A DNA stretch of 64,000 bases from Streptomyces formicae (GTDB taxonomy: Bacteria > Actinomycetota > Actinomycetes > Streptomycetales > Streptomycetaceae). The position numbers were made by a program, and so were the translations under genes. Below, one piece after another: positions 17,179-27,452 of this stretch; positions within the stretch are counted from its first letter, which is position 1; each line of letters opens with the position of its first letter. Location: positions 9,092,001 to 9,156,000 of the forward strand of contig NZ_CP022685.1 in the NCBI RefSeq assembly GCF_002556545.1, in the 5' to 3' direction. The notes below the pieces were generated by a model, which was given only the letters and a program-made list of their open reading frames with translations, had not been told where the DNA came from and ran no database searches.

Positions 17179-17208
17179 GCCGCCGGGGCGCCGATGGCGG
17201 GAGGCGGG

Positions 17209-17472
17209 TCAGTGGCCCGCCCCTGTCGCCCGCCCCCGCGACTTCGCGATCAGGCCCCAGAAGGAGACGACGGCCCACGTCCCCTCCAGGAGCAGGAACC
17301 CCCAGTCGCCCTCCACGACCGCGTCGACGGCCATGAGGAGCGAGCCGGTCGCGTTGAGCCAGAGGTACGACCAGGCGTCGGTGCGCATCCGGTCCGCCTG
17401 CACGGCGACGAACGCGACGAGGACGAGCAGGGAGCCGACGATCTGCACGGTGAGCCACATGCCGCCGATCAT
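17209..17472 (-). CDS. small CBU_0592-like integral membrane protein
   Basis: An 87-residue protein with three predicted transmembrane helices (VQIVGSLLVLVAFVAVQ, SYLWLNATGSLLMAVDAV, EGTWAVVSFWGLI). It matches the CBU_0592 family, whose function is unknown. The frame is open further upstream, but the extension is not gene-like; ATG 17472 follows a CAGGGGCC stretch. ATG 17460 is an alternative start. It stands alone between the HxlR gene and glutamate decarboxylase. Confidence 0.7.
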   Translation of the reverse strand: MIGGMWLTVQIVGSLLVLVAFVAVQADRMRTDAWSYLWLNATGSLLMAVDAVVEGDWGFLLLEGTWAVVSFWGLIAKSRGRATGAGH

Positions 17473-17624
17473 CCCGGGGCCCCTGAGGCCCGCGCGGCCC
17501 GCTGGTGCATTCGCCGCAGCGACTTCCTCCCTTCGATGGGAGTGGCCGTGGACATCCCCGGCCGCGCTCGCGAGGATCCCCACGATGACGGCGTCCGCCC
17601 CCGTGCCCGGAAGGAACTCCTCCC

Positions 17625-19019
17625 ATGCCCCTGCACCGGACCACGCATCACCCCGTCAAGCCCGGCAGCCCCTTCGACGACGTCTACGCGCTGCCGATCA
17701 GCGAACAGATCCTGCCCAAGTACAAGATGCCGCGCTCGGCCTCCGACCCCCGTGCCGTCCGTGAACTGATCCACGACGAGCTCGCGCTCGACGGCAACGC
17801 CTCGCAGAACCTCGCCACGTTCTGCACCACCTGGGCCGAGCCCGAGGTGCACGGGCTCATGAACGAGTGCCTCGACAAGAACATGGTCGACAAGGACGAG
17901 TACCCGCAGACGGCCGAGATCGAGAACCGCTGTGTGCACATGCTCGCCGACCTGTGGAACTCGCCGGAGGGGGAGACCACCCTCGGCTGCTCCACCACCG
18001 GCTCCAGCGAGGCCTGCATGCTCGGCGGCCTCGCCCTCAAATGGCGCTGGCGCAAGCGCCGCGAGGCCGAGGGCAAGTCCACGGACCGGCCCAACATCGT
18101 CGCGGGGCCCGTGCAGGTGTGCTGGGAGAAGTTCGCCCGCTACTTCGACGTGGAACTACGGCAAGTCCCGCTGGAGGAGGACGCGTTGGGCATGCGCGCC
18201 GAGCAGCTCAAGGACTACGTGGACGAGAACACCATCGGAGTCGTCGCCATCCTCGGCGTCACCTTCACCTGCGCCTACGAACCGGTCGCCGAGATCGTCG
18301 CCGAACTCGACCGCATCCAGGCCGAGACGGGCCTCGACATCCCCGTCCACGTGGACGCGGCGAGCGGCGGCTTCCTCGCCCCGTTCCTCCACCCCGAACT
18401 GGTCTGGGACTTCCGGCTGGCGCGCGTCGCCTCCATCAACACCTCGGGGCACAAGTACGGCATGGCACCGCTCGGCGTCGGCTGGGTGGTGTGGCGCTCC
18501 GCCGACCTGCTCCCCGAGGACCTGATCTTCCGCGTGAACTACCTCGGTGGCGACCTGCCCACCTTCGCCCTCAACTTCTCCCGCCCCGGCGGCGAGATCG
18601 TCGCCCAGTACTACACCATGCTGCGCCTGGGCCACGAGGGCTACCGCAAGGTGTACGAGGCGTGCGCGGCCACCGCCCACATGCTGGCCGAACGGATCGA
18701 GAAGATGGGTCCTTTCACCGTCCTGTACGACGGGAGGGGCGCGCTGCCCGCCGTCTCCTGGAAGCTCGCCGACCCGGCCACGGCCGGGTTCACCCTCTAC
18801 GACCTGACCGAAGAGGTGCGCAAGCGCGGCTGGCAGGTGCCCGCCTATCCGCTGCCCGCCGGGCGTGACGACACCGTCATCCAGCGGGTCCTGGTGCGGC
18901 ACGGCACCGGCCACGACAAGATCGGGCTGCTCGCCGACGACATCGGCGCCGCCGTCGACCGGCTGATGACGTCGGGCCCCGGCGGCCACGCGCCCGAGCA
19001 GCCGGGATTCCACCACTGA
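17625..19019 (+). CDS. gadB: glutamate decarboxylase
   Basis: A 464-residue pyridoxal-phosphate enzyme converting L-glutamate to GABA and CO2 while consuming a proton. The PLP lysine sits in [10 protein letters not shown] (about residue 280). Upstream are [12 protein letters not shown] (phosphate binding) and [13 protein letters not shown] with the PLP-ring Asp. Length and order match bacterial and plant GADs. No glutamate/GABA antiporter lies next to it, so a role in acid resistance is not shown by context. The ATG is preceded by a GGAAGGA-like site. A GC-rich hairpin follows the stop. Confidence 0.93.
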   Translation: MPLHRTTHHPVKPGSPFDDVYALPISEQILPKYKMPRSASDPRAVRELIHDELALDGNASQNLATFCTTWAEPEVHGLMNECLDKNMVDKDEYPQTAEIENRCVHMLADLWNSPEGETTLGCSTTGSSEACMLGGLALKWRWRKRREAEGKSTDRPNIVAGPVQVCWEKFARYFDVELRQVPLEEDALGMRAEQLKDYVDENTIGVVAILGVTFTCAYEPVAEIVAELDRIQAETGLDIPVHVDAASGGFLAPFLHPELVWDFRLARVASINTSGHKYGMAPLGVGWVVWRSADLLPEDLIFRVNYLGGDLPTFALNFSRPGGEIVAQYYTMLRLGHEGYRKVYEACAATAHMLAERIEKMGPFTVLYDGRGALPAVSWKLADPATAGFTLYDLTEEVRKRGWQVPAYPLPAGRDDTVIQRVLVRHGTGHDKIGLLADDIGAAVDRLMTSGPGGHAPEQPGFHH

Positions 19020-19059
19020 CGGATCCGGGCACGGAGGGAGCCGCGTACGTCGGCCGCGC

Positions 19060-19078
19060 CGGGCGGGTCGCCCGCCCG
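19060..19078. terminator. hairpin downstream of glutamate decarboxylase
   Basis: CGGGCGGG and CCCGCCCG form an 8-bp perfect stem around TCG about 40 bases after the gad stop. There is no T-run, as is common in Streptomyces. It may end gad transcription before the DUF302 gene. Confidence 0.5.
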
Positions 19079-19099
19079 TGCGCGCCCCCGCCGCCTACG

Positions 19100-19531
19100 G
19101 TGAAGCGCGTGAACGAACCAATGCCCAGCGAGACGGCCTCGGGGCTCGTCACGCTTCCCGCGCCCGGCACCGTCGACGCCGTGGTGGACCGGCTCCGCGC
19201 CGCGGCGACCGAGGCCGGCCACCACGTGCTCGCCGTCATCGACCACCAGGCCAACGCGGAGAAGGTGGACATGACGCTCCGCCCCACCCGCCTGGTCCTG
19301 TTCGGCAGACCGGCCGTCGGCACCCGGCTGATGCAGGACCGCCGGACATCGGGGATCGACCTGCCGTCGAAGGTGCTCGTCTGGCAGGACGAACACGGGG
19401 AGACCCAGCTGACGTACTCCACCGGCGCGTGGCTGGCCAACCGGCACGGCCTCAAGACGAGCGGCCGGGAGAACGCCCTCCGACTGGAGTCCGCCGTACG
19501 GGAGTTCGTGGCACAGGCGAGACGGCCCTAG
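19100..19531 (+). CDS. DUF302 domain protein
   Basis: A 143-residue soluble protein with a DUF302 domain at about residues 30-130. The pattern DAVVDRLRAAATEAGHHVLAVIDH, then RPTRLVLFGRPAVGTRLMQD and SGIDLPSKVLVWQD is typical. The biochemical function is unknown; some relatives are linked to metal or stress responses. Several in-frame starts are possible (GTG 19100, GTG 19109, ATG 19121). It is separated from gad by a hairpin and converges on the VKOR gene. Confidence 0.8.
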   Translation: MKRVNEPMPSETASGLVTLPAPGTVDAVVDRLRAAATEAGHHVLAVIDHQANAEKVDMTLRPTRLVLFGRPAVGTRLMQDRRTSGIDLPSKVLVWQDEHGETQLTYSTGAWLANRHGLKTSGRENALRLESAVREFVAQARRP

Positions 19532-19541
19532 CGGTCGGCGT

Positions 19542-20129
19542 TCACCACAGACGCGTGCCGAAGCGGATCAGGATCAGTACGGCGAGGAAGCCGTACATCA
19601 GGACCGGCCCCAGCCACGCCCACCGGGTCACCGCCCCGGTGAGGCGCCGGGGCGCGGGTAGCGCTCCCGAGCGCAGGGAGTGCACGCTCACGTACCAGAA
19701 CAGGGACAGGACGACCGCCCAGATCAGCATGCACCAGGGGCACAGCGCCCCGATGACGTACAGGCACTGGGTGATCAGCCAGACCACGAAGCCGAACGCC
19801 GCCGTGACGCCCGCCTGGAGGAGCAGCCACAGCCACCGGGGGAAGCGGGCCCCGGACAGCAGGACGAGCCCGAACGCGGCGAGGGCGGCGAAACCGGCGA
19901 TGCCGAACAGCGCGTTCGGGACGCCGAGGACCTCGCTCTGCCAGGCCGCCATGACGTCACCGCAGCTGAGCACCGTGTTGATGTCGCAGCCGGGGGAGAA
20001 CGCCGGGTCGGCGAGCGAGGCGATGCGGTCGCGGGCCAACTCGGTGGAGGCGACCGTGCCGAGCGCTCCTGCGAGCAGTATGAGCAGGCCGAGCCCGCGG
20101 CCTGCGCGGACGTATCTGGACTGGGGCAT
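19542..20129 (-). CDS. vitamin K epoxide reductase (VKOR) family membrane protein
   Basis: A 195-residue membrane protein with five predicted helices. It has both cysteine pairs needed for disulfide exchange: the loop pair in CDINTVLSC (about residues 48-56) and the redox CPWC in a later helix (about 133). Bacterial VKORs use quinone to reoxidise a DsbA-like partner and so drive disulfide formation in exported proteins. No DsbA-like gene is adjacent, but the next gene on the same strand encodes a secreted, Cys-containing protein. ATG 20129 was chosen as the first start giving a normal VKOR N-terminus. Confidence 0.9.
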   Translation of the reverse strand: MPQSRYVRAGRGLGLLILLAGALGTVASTELARDRIASLADPAFSPGCDINTVLSCGDVMAAWQSEVLGVPNALFGIAGFAALAAFGLVLLSGARFPRWLWLLLQAGVTAAFGFVVWLITQCLYVIGALCPWCMLIWAVVLSLFWYVSVHSLRSGALPAPRRLTGAVTRWAWLGPVLMYGFLAVLILIRFGTRLW

Positions 20130-20209
20130 GCGGTCCAAGGGTGGTCCCGGCCCGGGCACCGCGGCAGGGCCGACGGTCCCCGGGCCACGGGCCGTTCGGC
20201 CCGGCGGGA

Positions 20210-20791
20210 TCAGGAGCTCTCGGCCCGGAACTTCTCCGCGAGGTCGGCGCCGCGGATCACCCCGCCCGTGTGGTACTTCAGGCCCCAGGCGTCGATGACC
20301 GAGCCGTCGCCGAACATGCACGCGGAGATCACCTGGTCGGACTTGGTGGCGCCCTTGGGACCCCAGCCACCGGCGTCCAGCTTGCCCGGCCCGTACATCG
20401 CGGTGCCGTTGATCGCGTGGCAGTAGGCGATGGACGGGTTCCCGACGCCGCCGCCGGGGTCGGCGATCTTGCGCTGGTACGCGCGCTGGGCCAGCGTCTC
20501 CTTCTCCGCCGCCAGGGTGTCCGCCGCGATCGCGATCCTGGAGCCGTCGTCGGCGCTGAAGACGCACATCGTCCGCTCGCCGCCGAGCCGGACGAGTTCC
20601 TGGGTTCGGGGATCGGTGCGGTAGGGGTACTGGGTCTGCGCGGTGCCGCCCTGCTTGGCGCACCAGGACGCGGCGGAGGTCACGGCGGGCGGGTGCTGCG
20701 CCGTCGGACCGCTCTGCGCGGCCTGGGCGACGGCGGCGGTCGTGCCGAGCAGGAACAGGACACCGGCACCGATGGCTCGGGAGCGTTTCAC
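20210..20791 (-). CDS. secreted protein with a DUF333-like C-terminal motif
   Basis: A 193-residue exported protein with a signal peptide (MKRSRAIGAGVLFLLGTTAA up to AQA). The GTG start follows GGAGG. The mature protein contains four cysteines in ASWCAKQGG, RTMCVFSADDG, IAYCHAING and SACMFGDGS. The CMFGDGSVIDAWGLKYHTGG block resembles the short DUF333/haemolysin-like repeat (C.F.DG..C.AW..), of unknown function. The paired cysteines suggest disulfides, which fits the adjacent VKOR gene, but a functional link is inference. Confidence 0.6.
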   Translation of the reverse strand: MKRSRAIGAGVLFLLGTTAAVAQAAQSGPTAQHPPAVTSAASWCAKQGGTAQTQYPYRTDPRTQELVRLGGERTMCVFSADDGSRIAIAADTLAAEKETLAQRAYQRKIADPGGGVGNPSIAYCHAINGTAMYGPGKLDAGGWGPKGATKSDQVISACMFGDGSVIDAWGLKYHTGGVIRGADLAEKFRAESS

Positions 20792-21023
20792 ACTGCCTCC
20801 TCAGGGAGGGACACGGGGGTGTGGTGGAGGGAACGCACACATCCTGATCACCGCTTTCGGCACCGTCAACGCGCTGCGCGCGGCCGCTCCCAGGCCCGTG
20901 CGACATTGGCGCGATCTTCGCCGGGCACACCTCTGAAGTGCCGGAACCACCAACGGTTTCCGGCCAGTAATTCCTGTGTAACGGCCCTCTGTTCCGCGTG
21001 TGCTGCGGCTAGAGTGACGGACC

Positions 21024-22787
21024 GTGACGGGCGCGGCAGCACATTCGGACGGCGTCGCGGAGCGTACGGCGCAGGCACCGCCGCTGCTCCGCATCCACCT
21101 CCTCGGCGGCTTCCGTACCGAGAGGGGCGACGGCGCGAGGACCGTCGAACGCTGGTCGAGGCCCGGCGCGCGGACCCTGGTGAAGCTGCTCGCGGTCACC
21201 CCGGGACACCAACTGCACCGCGAGCGCGTCATGGCCGTGTGCTGGCCGAACGCCGAACTGGCGCCCGCCCTGCGGAGCCTGCGCGTCGCCCTGCACACCG
21301 CCCGGCACGCCCTGGAACCGGAACTCGCGCCGCGTGCCGCCTCCGCGTATCTGATCGGCGACGGCGCACTTCTGCGCCTGGCGCCCGACCGCGTCTGGAT
21401 CGACACCGACCACGCGGAGAGCCTCGCCGAACGCGCGCTGACGACGGGCTCGGTGCCCGAACTCGCCGCCGCCCTCGCCGCGTTCACCGGCGAGCCGCTC
21501 CCCGATGACCCCTACGCACCCTGGGCCGAACCGTGCCGTGAACGCCTCACCGAGCTCCGCCGACGGGTCAGGACCGCCCTGGCCGCCGCGCGCCTCGCCG
21601 AGGACGACGTGGCAGGCGCGGTGCGCACCGCCCGCCGCGCCCTGGCCGACGCACCCGCCGACGAGGGCGCGCACCGGGTCCTGATCGAGGCGTATCTGCG
21701 TCAGGGCCTGCGGGGCAGGGCGGTACGGCAGTACGAGAGGTGCGCGGCGGCCCTGGAGGACGAACTCGGCGCGGGGCCGGGACCGCGGACGCGGCGTCTG
21801 CACCGCGCCGCCCTGCGCGACCCGGAGCCCGCCGCGCCAGGACAGCCGGTCGAGGACGAGACCGGGGCGCAGGCCGACGCCGCGCGGGTGCGCCTTGCCT
21901 GGGCCGCCTCCCTGGAACGGTCGGGGCGCTACGGGGAAGCGGCCCGCACGCTGCGGGAGGCACTCGCCTCCTACGAGCGGCACGGCGAGCGCGACGACTG
22001 CGTGCTGACCGCCGCCCGCCTCGCCGAAGTGCTCTGCCGCAGCGCCACGGCGGAGCAGGCACGGGCCACGCTCCGACGCCACGCGCCCACCTCACGCACG
22101 CCCGCGCTCGTGACCGGCACGCACCACATGGCCCGCGCCATGGTCGGCTTCTACGCGGGCGCGTACGACGAGGCGCTGACGGCGGCGCGCCTGGCCCAGG
22201 AGGCGAGCACCGCCGTGCCGGGCACGGCAGGACAGGCGCTGCGGGCCCGCGCGCTGGCCCAGCAGTCCATCTGCCTCAGCCTGGCGGGCGACCTGGACCA
22301 GGCGGTGGCACTCGCCGGACGGGCCCTCGCCCCGGCGGAGACCTGCGGCGATCCGGCGCTCCTCGCCAACGTCCTGTCCGTGCTGCGCGAGAACGCCTGC
22401 CGGGCGGGCAGGCTGGACGACGCCCTCGCGCACGGGCGGCGCGCGCTCACCCTGGCCGAGCGCGCGGGACGCCCGACGGCGACCGCCTTCGAACGGGCCA
22501 ACCTCGCCGAGCTGCACCTGCGCAGGGGTGAGCACGCGGAGGCGGAGCAACTCTCCTGCTCGGCAGTGGAGTTGGCCGAACCCTTCGGTGCGGCGGCCCT
22601 GGCCTTCGCGCTGGTCGCCCTCGCCCGCGTCCGCATGCACACCGACCCGCCGACAGCCGCCGCGCTGCTCGACCGTGCGGAGGAGTGCGCCAGGGACAGC
22701 GACCACCACCAGGCGTCGGACGAAGTCGAGCGTGCGCGCGGGGAGTTGGCGGACCGGCTGGCGGGACGCGGCACCGGGGCCGGGTGA
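21024..22787 (+). CDS. BTAD/AfsR-SARP-like transcriptional regulator with TPRs
   Basis: A 587-residue protein. An OmpR-like winged DNA-binding domain occupies about residues 22-100 (IHLLGGFRTERGDG, RPGARTLVKLLAVTPGHQLH, MAVCWPNAELAPALRSLRVA). A bacterial transcriptional activation domain of helical repeats spans about 105-255 (RVWIDTDHAESLAERAL, YLRQGLRGRAVRQYERCAAA). About 300 residues of tetratricopeptide-like helices follow, and there is no NB-ARC NTPase domain. Such proteins activate secondary-metabolite or stress genes, but the target is not evident here. The GTG start is preceded by a weak ribosome site. It stands alone and converges on the Clp gene. Confidence 0.8.
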   Translation: MTGAAAHSDGVAERTAQAPPLLRIHLLGGFRTERGDGARTVERWSRPGARTLVKLLAVTPGHQLHRERVMAVCWPNAELAPALRSLRVALHTARHALEPELAPRAASAYLIGDGALLRLAPDRVWIDTDHAESLAERALTTGSVPELAAALAAFTGEPLPDDPYAPWAEPCRERLTELRRRVRTALAAARLAEDDVAGAVRTARRALADAPADEGAHRVLIEAYLRQGLRGRAVRQYERCAAALEDELGAGPGPRTRRLHRAALRDPEPAAPGQPVEDETGAQADAARVRLAWAASLERSGRYGEAARTLREALASYERHGERDDCVLTAARLAEVLCRSATAEQARATLRRHAPTSRTPALVTGTHHMARAMVGFYAGAYDEALTAARLAQEASTAVPGTAGQALRARALAQQSICLSLAGDLDQAVALAGRALAPAETCGDPALLANVLSVLRENACRAGRLDDALAHGRRALTLAERAGRPTATAFERANLAELHLRRGEHAEAEQLSCSAVELAEPFGAAALAFALVALARVRMHTDPPTAAALLDRAEECARDSDHHQASDEVERARGELADRLAGRGTGAG

Positions 22788-22799
22788 AGGCGCGACGGA

Positions 22800-25286
22800 T
22801 CAGCTCGCCGCGTGCTCGATGGAACAGACGAGGGCGTCGTCCTTGACGTCCGCGACGATGGTGTCACCCAGCTCCGCCTCGCCCAGCAGGATCAACTCGG
22901 CCAGTCTGTTGTCCAGTTCGGTCTGGATCGTACGACGCAGGGGGCGCGCCCCGAACTCCGGCTGGTGCCCGTGCGCGACGAGCAGCTTCTTGGCCGCCTC
23001 GGTGACCTCCAGCTCCAACCCCTGGGCGCGCACCCGGCGTTCGGACTGCTCGAGGAGCAGGTCGAGAATGCGGGTCAGATCTTCCTCGGCCAGGCCGTGG
23101 AAGATGATGGTCTCGTCGATGCGGTTGAGGAACTCCGGGGTGAAGTAGCCCCGCAGATCGGCCTTGAGGTCGTCCTCGATCTCCGAGACGTCGCCCTGGT
23201 GCGCGAGGATGCGCTGGGCGCCGATGTTCGAGGTCATCACGATCACGCAGTTGCGGAAGTCGACCGTACGGCCCTGTGCGTCGGTGAGCCGCCCGTCGTC
23301 GAGCACCTGGAGCAGGGTGTTGAAGACGTCCGGGTGGGCCTTCTCCACCTCGTCGAAGAGCAGCACGCTGTACGGCTGCCTGCGCACCTTCTCGGTGAGC
23401 TGCCCGGCCTCCTCGTGCCCCACGTATCCGGGCGGCGCGCCGATCAGCCGGGAGACGGTGTGCTTCTCCTGGAACTCGCCCATGTCGAAGCGGACCATGC
23501 GGCCCTCGTCCCCGAACAGCAACTCCGCGAGCGCCTTGGCGAGTTCGGTCTTGCCGACGCCGGTCGGACCGAGGAAGAGGAAGGAGCCGACGGGGCGGTC
23601 GGGGTCGCCCATGCCCGCACGGTTGCGGCGCACCGCCTGGGAGATCGCGGTGACCGCCTCGTCCTGCCCCACCACCCGGGCGTGCAGCGCGTCCTCCAGT
23701 TTGAGGAGCTTCTCCTTCTCGCTCGCGGTCATCTGCGCGACCGGGATGCCGGTGCGCCGGGACAGGATCTCGGCGATGTCGAGGGCGGTCACCTCCATCA
23801 CGCCCTCGCGCCGCTCCTCGACCCCGGCGAGCTCGCTCTCGGCCGTCGCGATCCGCTTCTTGATGTCGGACGCCTTCTCGAAGTCCTCGGCGCCGACCGC
23901 CTCGTCCTTCTCGCGCCGCAGCTTGGCGATGCGGTCCTCGCGCTCGATGACCGCACCGGACTTGCCGAGCGACTTCAGGCGGACGCGCGCGCCCGCCTGG
24001 TCCATCAGGTCGATGGCCTTGTCCGGCAGGAACCGGTCGGAGACGTAGCGGTCCGACAGCTCGGCCGCGGCGGTGAGGGCGCCGTCGGCATAGCGGACCT
24101 GGTGGTGGGCCTCGTAGGAGTCCCGCAGCCCTTCGAGGATCTGCACGGTCTCCGTGACGCTGGGCTCGGGGATGAGCACCGGCTGGAAGCGGCGCTCCAG
24201 GGCGGCGTCCTTCTCGATGTACTTGCGGTACTCGTCGATGGTGGTCGCCCCCACGACGTGCAACTCCCCTCGGGCGAGGGCGGGTTTGAGCATGTTGCCC
24301 GCGTCCATCGCCCCCTCGCCCGACGCGCCCGCGCCGACCACGGTGTGCAGCTCGTCGATGAAGAGCACCGTCGACTCGGATGCCTGCTTGACCTCGTCGA
24401 TGACCTTCTTCAGACGCTCCTCGAACTGGCCCCGGTACTGCGCGCCCGCCACGAGCCCCGACAGGTCGAGCGCGATGACACGCTTGCCCTCCAAGGTCTT
24501 GGGCACCTCGCCCGCCACGATGCGCTGGGCCAGGCCCTCGACGATCGCGGTCTTGCCGACGCCCGGCTCGCCGATCAGTACGGGGTTGTTCTTGGAGCGC
24601 CGGGAGAGGATCTCCACGGTCTGCTCGATCTCCTCGGCCCTGCCGACCACCGGGTCGAGCCTGCCCGCCTTCGCCTCCTCGGTGAGGTCCCTGCCGTACT
24701 CGTCCAGGGTCGGCGTGTCACTCGTGCCACCGCTCGGTGTGCCCTCCGCCCGCGTGGCCGCCTCCGTGCCGTGTCCCAGGCGGTCCGCGTCCACGCCCTG
24801 CGAGGCGAGCGTCCTCGCGGCGCCGGAGTCCGGTGTGCCGAGGAGCGCGGCGAGGATGTGCTCGGGGCCGATGTAGGACACCCCGGCCGCCTGGGAGCGC
24901 TCGAAGGCGGCCATCAGTACGCGCTTCGCGGCGGGGGTCAACCGCGGTTCCGCTGACGGCACTTCGCTCGCCCCCGGCAGGGCATCGGCGATCGCCTTGC
25001 CCAGTTGGTCCGGATCCGCGCCCGCCTGGGCGAGCAGACTCCTGGCCGGATCGACCTGGGTCGCCGCCCACAGCAGGTGCTCGGTGTCGAGGTCCGCGCT
25101 GCCGTCGTCGGCGGCGCGCGTGGTGGCCAGGCCGATCAACTCCCGCGCCGAGTCCGTGAGCAGCCGTCCGATCGGCACCCGCTGTACCTGTGGCGGTGAG
25201 GAGGCGGGGGACGTGCCGAAGAAGCGGTTGAGCAGCTCGGAGAAGGGGTCGGGGCCGCCGAGGGATCCGAAGGAGGACATCGTCAT
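22800..25286 (-). CDS. ClpC-type AAA+ unfoldase (Clp protease ATP-binding subunit)
   Basis: An 828-residue Hsp100 protein. It starts with a short Gly/Pro linker, then Clp-N repeats (about 45-165: [36 protein letters not shown]). The first AAA domain has [13 protein letters not shown] and Walker [11 protein letters not shown] short middle domain with a UVR-like region ([20 protein letters not shown]) replaces the long ClpB M domain. The second AAA domain has [16 protein letters not shown] and [13 protein letters not shown]. These features indicate a ClpC-like unfoldase that delivers proteins to ClpP or disaggregates them. It may be a second ClpC paralogue. I saw no HspR inverted repeat upstream. 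Confidence 0.9.
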   Translation of the reverse strand: MTMSSFGSLGGPDPFSELLNRFFGTSPASSPPQVQRVPIGRLLTDSARELIGLATTRAADDGSADLDTEHLLWAATQVDPARSLLAQAGADPDQLGKAIADALPGASEVPSAEPRLTPAAKRVLMAAFERSQAAGVSYIGPEHILAALLGTPDSGAARTLASQGVDADRLGHGTEAATRAEGTPSGGTSDTPTLDEYGRDLTEEAKAGRLDPVVGRAEEIEQTVEILSRRSKNNPVLIGEPGVGKTAIVEGLAQRIVAGEVPKTLEGKRVIALDLSGLVAGAQYRGQFEERLKKVIDEVKQASESTVLFIDELHTVVGAGASGEGAMDAGNMLKPALARGELHVVGATTIDEYRKYIEKDAALERRFQPVLIPEPSVTETVQILEGLRDSYEAHHQVRYADGALTAAAELSDRYVSDRFLPDKAIDLMDQAGARVRLKSLGKSGAVIEREDRIAKLRREKDEAVGAEDFEKASDIKKRIATAESELAGVEERREGVMEVTALDIAEILSRRTGIPVAQMTASEKEKLLKLEDALHARVVGQDEAVTAISQAVRRNRAGMGDPDRPVGSFLFLGPTGVGKTELAKALAELLFGDEGRMVRFDMGEFQEKHTVSRLIGAPPGYVGHEEAGQLTEKVRRQPYSVLLFDEVEKAHPDVFNTLLQVLDDGRLTDAQGRTVDFRNCVIVMTSNIGAQRILAHQGDVSEIEDDLKADLRGYFTPEFLNRIDETIIFHGLAEEDLTRILDLLLEQSERRVRAQGLELEVTEAAKKLLVAHGHQPEFGARPLRRTIQTELDNRLAELILLGEAELGDTIVADVKDDALVCSIEHAAS

Positions 25287-25623
25287 GGTCGCGTCGCCGT
25301 CCAGGTGTGGGGCAGGTCGTCGTGCGGGGCAGACCGTCGTCCGGAGGCAGCAGTCGTGCCCGGCCGGTCATCCTCACTAAAACAAGCCCACCGCATTACC
25401 GCAAAAGGTGCATGTGGCCATGAAACGGGGTAGCTGGCTCCGTGCCCCGGAACGCGCGTCGCCGCGGCTTCCCGGCCCGCCGTCGTGGGCGCCCGTCACC
25501 CGGTCGGCCGCAGGGCGCCCGGCGGGCGACGGGCCGTGTGCCCGGGCCCCGGCCGCCCCCGCCGTGCCCCTTTCGGCCCGCGCCCCGGGTTGTCGCCCCG
25601 GCGGCGCCGACCAGCCTGGACAC
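25287..25623. other. 337-bp intergenic region between divergent clp and HdeD-like genes
   Basis: This holds the promoters of both neighbours. A locally AT-richer patch, about 25375-25425 (CTAAAACAAGCC, ATTACCGCAAAAGG), is the best promoter candidate. I found no clear inverted repeat, hairpin or small gene. The HdeD frame is open leftward to 25408 but reads as Arg/Pro-rich non-coding sequence. Confidence 0.4.
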
Positions 25624-26238
25624 ATGGACACAGCCACTCCACCCACTCCGACCACCCCGCGCGGGCCCAGCGGACCGAGCGGACCGCTGAACGCCCTGGT
25701 CCGCGGCGCCTGGCAGTACGTGCTCGTCTCGGGCGTGCTCGCGCTGGTCCTCGGCATCCTCGCGCTGGTCTGGCCCGGCGCGACACTGCTGGTCGCGGGC
25801 GCCTTCTTCGGCGCGTATCTGCTGGTCAGCGGAATCTTCACGATCGTCGCCGCGTTCGGCACCCATGTCTCGGGCCCGATGCGGGTGCTCGCCTTCATCA
25901 GCGGCGCCCTGGGCATCCTGCTCGGCCTGTTCTGCTTCCGCGGCGCGATGCAGTCGATCCTGCTGCTCGCCCTGTGGATCGGCATCGGCTGGCTCTTCAG
26001 GGGCATCACGCTGACCATCGCCGCGGTCTCGGACCCGGACATGCCCGCCCGTGGCTGGCAGGCCGTCACCGGCATCGTGAGCCTGATCGCGGGCTGCGTC
26101 CTGATCGTCTCGCCCTTCGACTCGGTGGCGGTCCTCACCGTGCTCGGCGGCTGCATGCTGATCGCGGTCGGTGTCGCCGAGATCATCACCGCCTTCCAGA
26201 TCCGCCGCCGCGCCAAGCGCCTCCCGCACCACGTCTGA
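25624..26238 (+). CDS. HdeD-family (DUF308) membrane protein
   Basis: A 204-residue protein with six predicted transmembrane helices arranged as DUF308 repeats (YVLVSGVLALVLGILALVWP, LLVAGAFFGAYLLVSGIFTI, LGILLGLFCFRGAMQSILLL). E. coli HdeD contributes to acid resistance, but the molecular function is unknown. The N-terminal 20 residues are Thr/Pro/Gly-rich and cytoplasmic. The ATG at 25624 begins the recognisable protein. It converges on hemC across a terminator hairpin. Confidence 0.85.
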   Translation: MDTATPPTPTTPRGPSGPSGPLNALVRGAWQYVLVSGVLALVLGILALVWPGATLLVAGAFFGAYLLVSGIFTIVAAFGTHVSGPMRVLAFISGALGILLGLFCFRGAMQSILLLALWIGIGWLFRGITLTIAAVSDPDMPARGWQAVTGIVSLIAGCVLIVSPFDSVAVLTVLGGCMLIAVGVAEIITAFQIRRRAKRLPHHV

Positions 26239-26249
26239 CGCCACCGCCC

Positions 26250-26277
26250 CGGCGGGGACCGAGCACGGCCCCCGCCG
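26250..26277. terminator. shared terminator between HdeD-like and hemC-like genes
   Basis: CGGCGGGG and CCCCGCCG form an 8-bp stem with a 12-base loop exactly between the two converging stops. It probably works in both directions. Confidence 0.65.
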
Positions 26278-27213
26278 TCAGTGCGCGATGCCGTCGATCA
26301 GTTCCCTGGCGCCCTGGCGCAGCAACGCGACCGCGACGGACATGCCCAGGGTGGTGGGATCGAGCGGACCCGCCCACTCCTGCGCGTTCAGGACCGTCTT
26401 GCCGTCCGGGGTGAACACGCAGGCGCGCAGCGACAGATCGCCGCCCCGCTCGGCACGCGCGTACCCGGCGATCGGCGAATTGCAGTGCCCTTGCAGCACG
26501 TGCAGGAACATCCGCTCCGCCGTCGCCTCCCGCCACGCGTCCCGGTCGCCGAGGCCCGACACCGCGTCGATCGTGGTCGTGTCCTCCTCGCGGCACTGCA
26601 ACGCGAGGATCCCCGCGCCGATCGGCGGGCACATCGTCTCCACCGAGAGGATCTCGCTGGCCAGCTCGGGACGGCCGATGCGATCGAGACCCGACTGGGC
26701 GAGCAGGAGCGCGTCGGCGTCGCCCGCGGCGAGCTTCGCCAGCCTGCGGCCCGCGTTACCGCGCATCGGCACGCACTCCAACTTCGGGTGGGATGCGGCG
26801 AGTTGGGCGACGCGACGGACCGAGGACGTGCCGATGCGGGTGCCCGCGGGCAGCTCGTCGAGCGTGAGCCCCTCGGGGTGGATGAGCGCGTCGCGGATGT
26901 CGTCCCGCTTGAGGAACGCGGCGAACGTGGTGCCCGCGGGCAGCGGCCGGTCCGCCGGTACGTCCTTCACGCAGTGCACCGCGAGGTCCGCCTCGCCGGC
27001 GAGGAGCGCGGCGTCGACCTCCTTGGTGAACGCCCCCTTGCCGCCGAGCCGCGCCAGGTCGCCCATCCAGCGGTCCCCGGAGGTGGTGACCGGCACGACC
27101 TCGGTGCGGATGCCGGGATGCAGCGCGGCGAGTTCGGTACGGACGCGCTCCACCTGGGCGAGTGCCATGGGGGAGGAGCGGGAGACGATGCGGATGAGCT
27201 CGGGAACGGACAT
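26278..27213 (-). CDS. hemC: porphobilinogen deaminase (hydroxymethylbilane synthase) paralogue
   Basis: A 311-residue HemC family protein that joins four porphobilinogens into hydroxymethylbilane in tetrapyrrole synthesis. Seen: [33 protein letters not shown] with the catalytic Asp, IGTSSVRR, and the dipyrromethane-cofactor cysteine in [13 protein letters not shown]. The usual RGNVxTRL substrate motif reads RGNAGRRL, and the usual LQGGCQ loop is LQGHCN, so it is a divergent copy. It stands alone, without hemA or hemD, which suggests a second hemC besides the housekeeping one. ATG 27213 has GGAG at the right distance; GTG 27222 is also in frame. Confidence 0.85.
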   Translation of the reverse strand: MSVPELIRIVSRSSPMALAQVERVRTELAALHPGIRTEVVPVTTSGDRWMGDLARLGGKGAFTKEVDAALLAGEADLAVHCVKDVPADRPLPAGTTFAAFLKRDDIRDALIHPEGLTLDELPAGTRIGTSSVRRVAQLAASHPKLECVPMRGNAGRRLAKLAAGDADALLLAQSGLDRIGRPELASEILSVETMCPPIGAGILALQCREEDTTTIDAVSGLGDRDAWREATAERMFLHVLQGHCNSPIAGYARAERGGDLSLRACVFTPDGKTVLNAQEWAGPLDPTTLGMSVAVALLRQGARELIDGIAH

Positions 27214-27452
27214 GCGCTCCACGATAAGGGCTGCGGGAGGGCCTCCCGTCCCGGTGCGATGATCAACAGTCGCTCACGGGGCGGGAGTTGTGCGCCGTTC
27301 GGCCGAGCGCGCCGTACGTCGCCGCTCCGACCGGGGCGTACGCCGCCACCCCCACCGGATCCGGCCCGGCGTGCGCCACCCGCCACCGGCTCATAGCGTG
27401 AAGTGCGCCCAAGGCGCGGCCTGGCGCCGCGCCCGCCCCCCTCGGAGGCCCC

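Noticed and set aside
22812..24956. Plus-strand open frame of 714 codons opposite the Clp gene
   Set aside because: It is antisense to a highly conserved AAA+ protein and has no recognisable domain.
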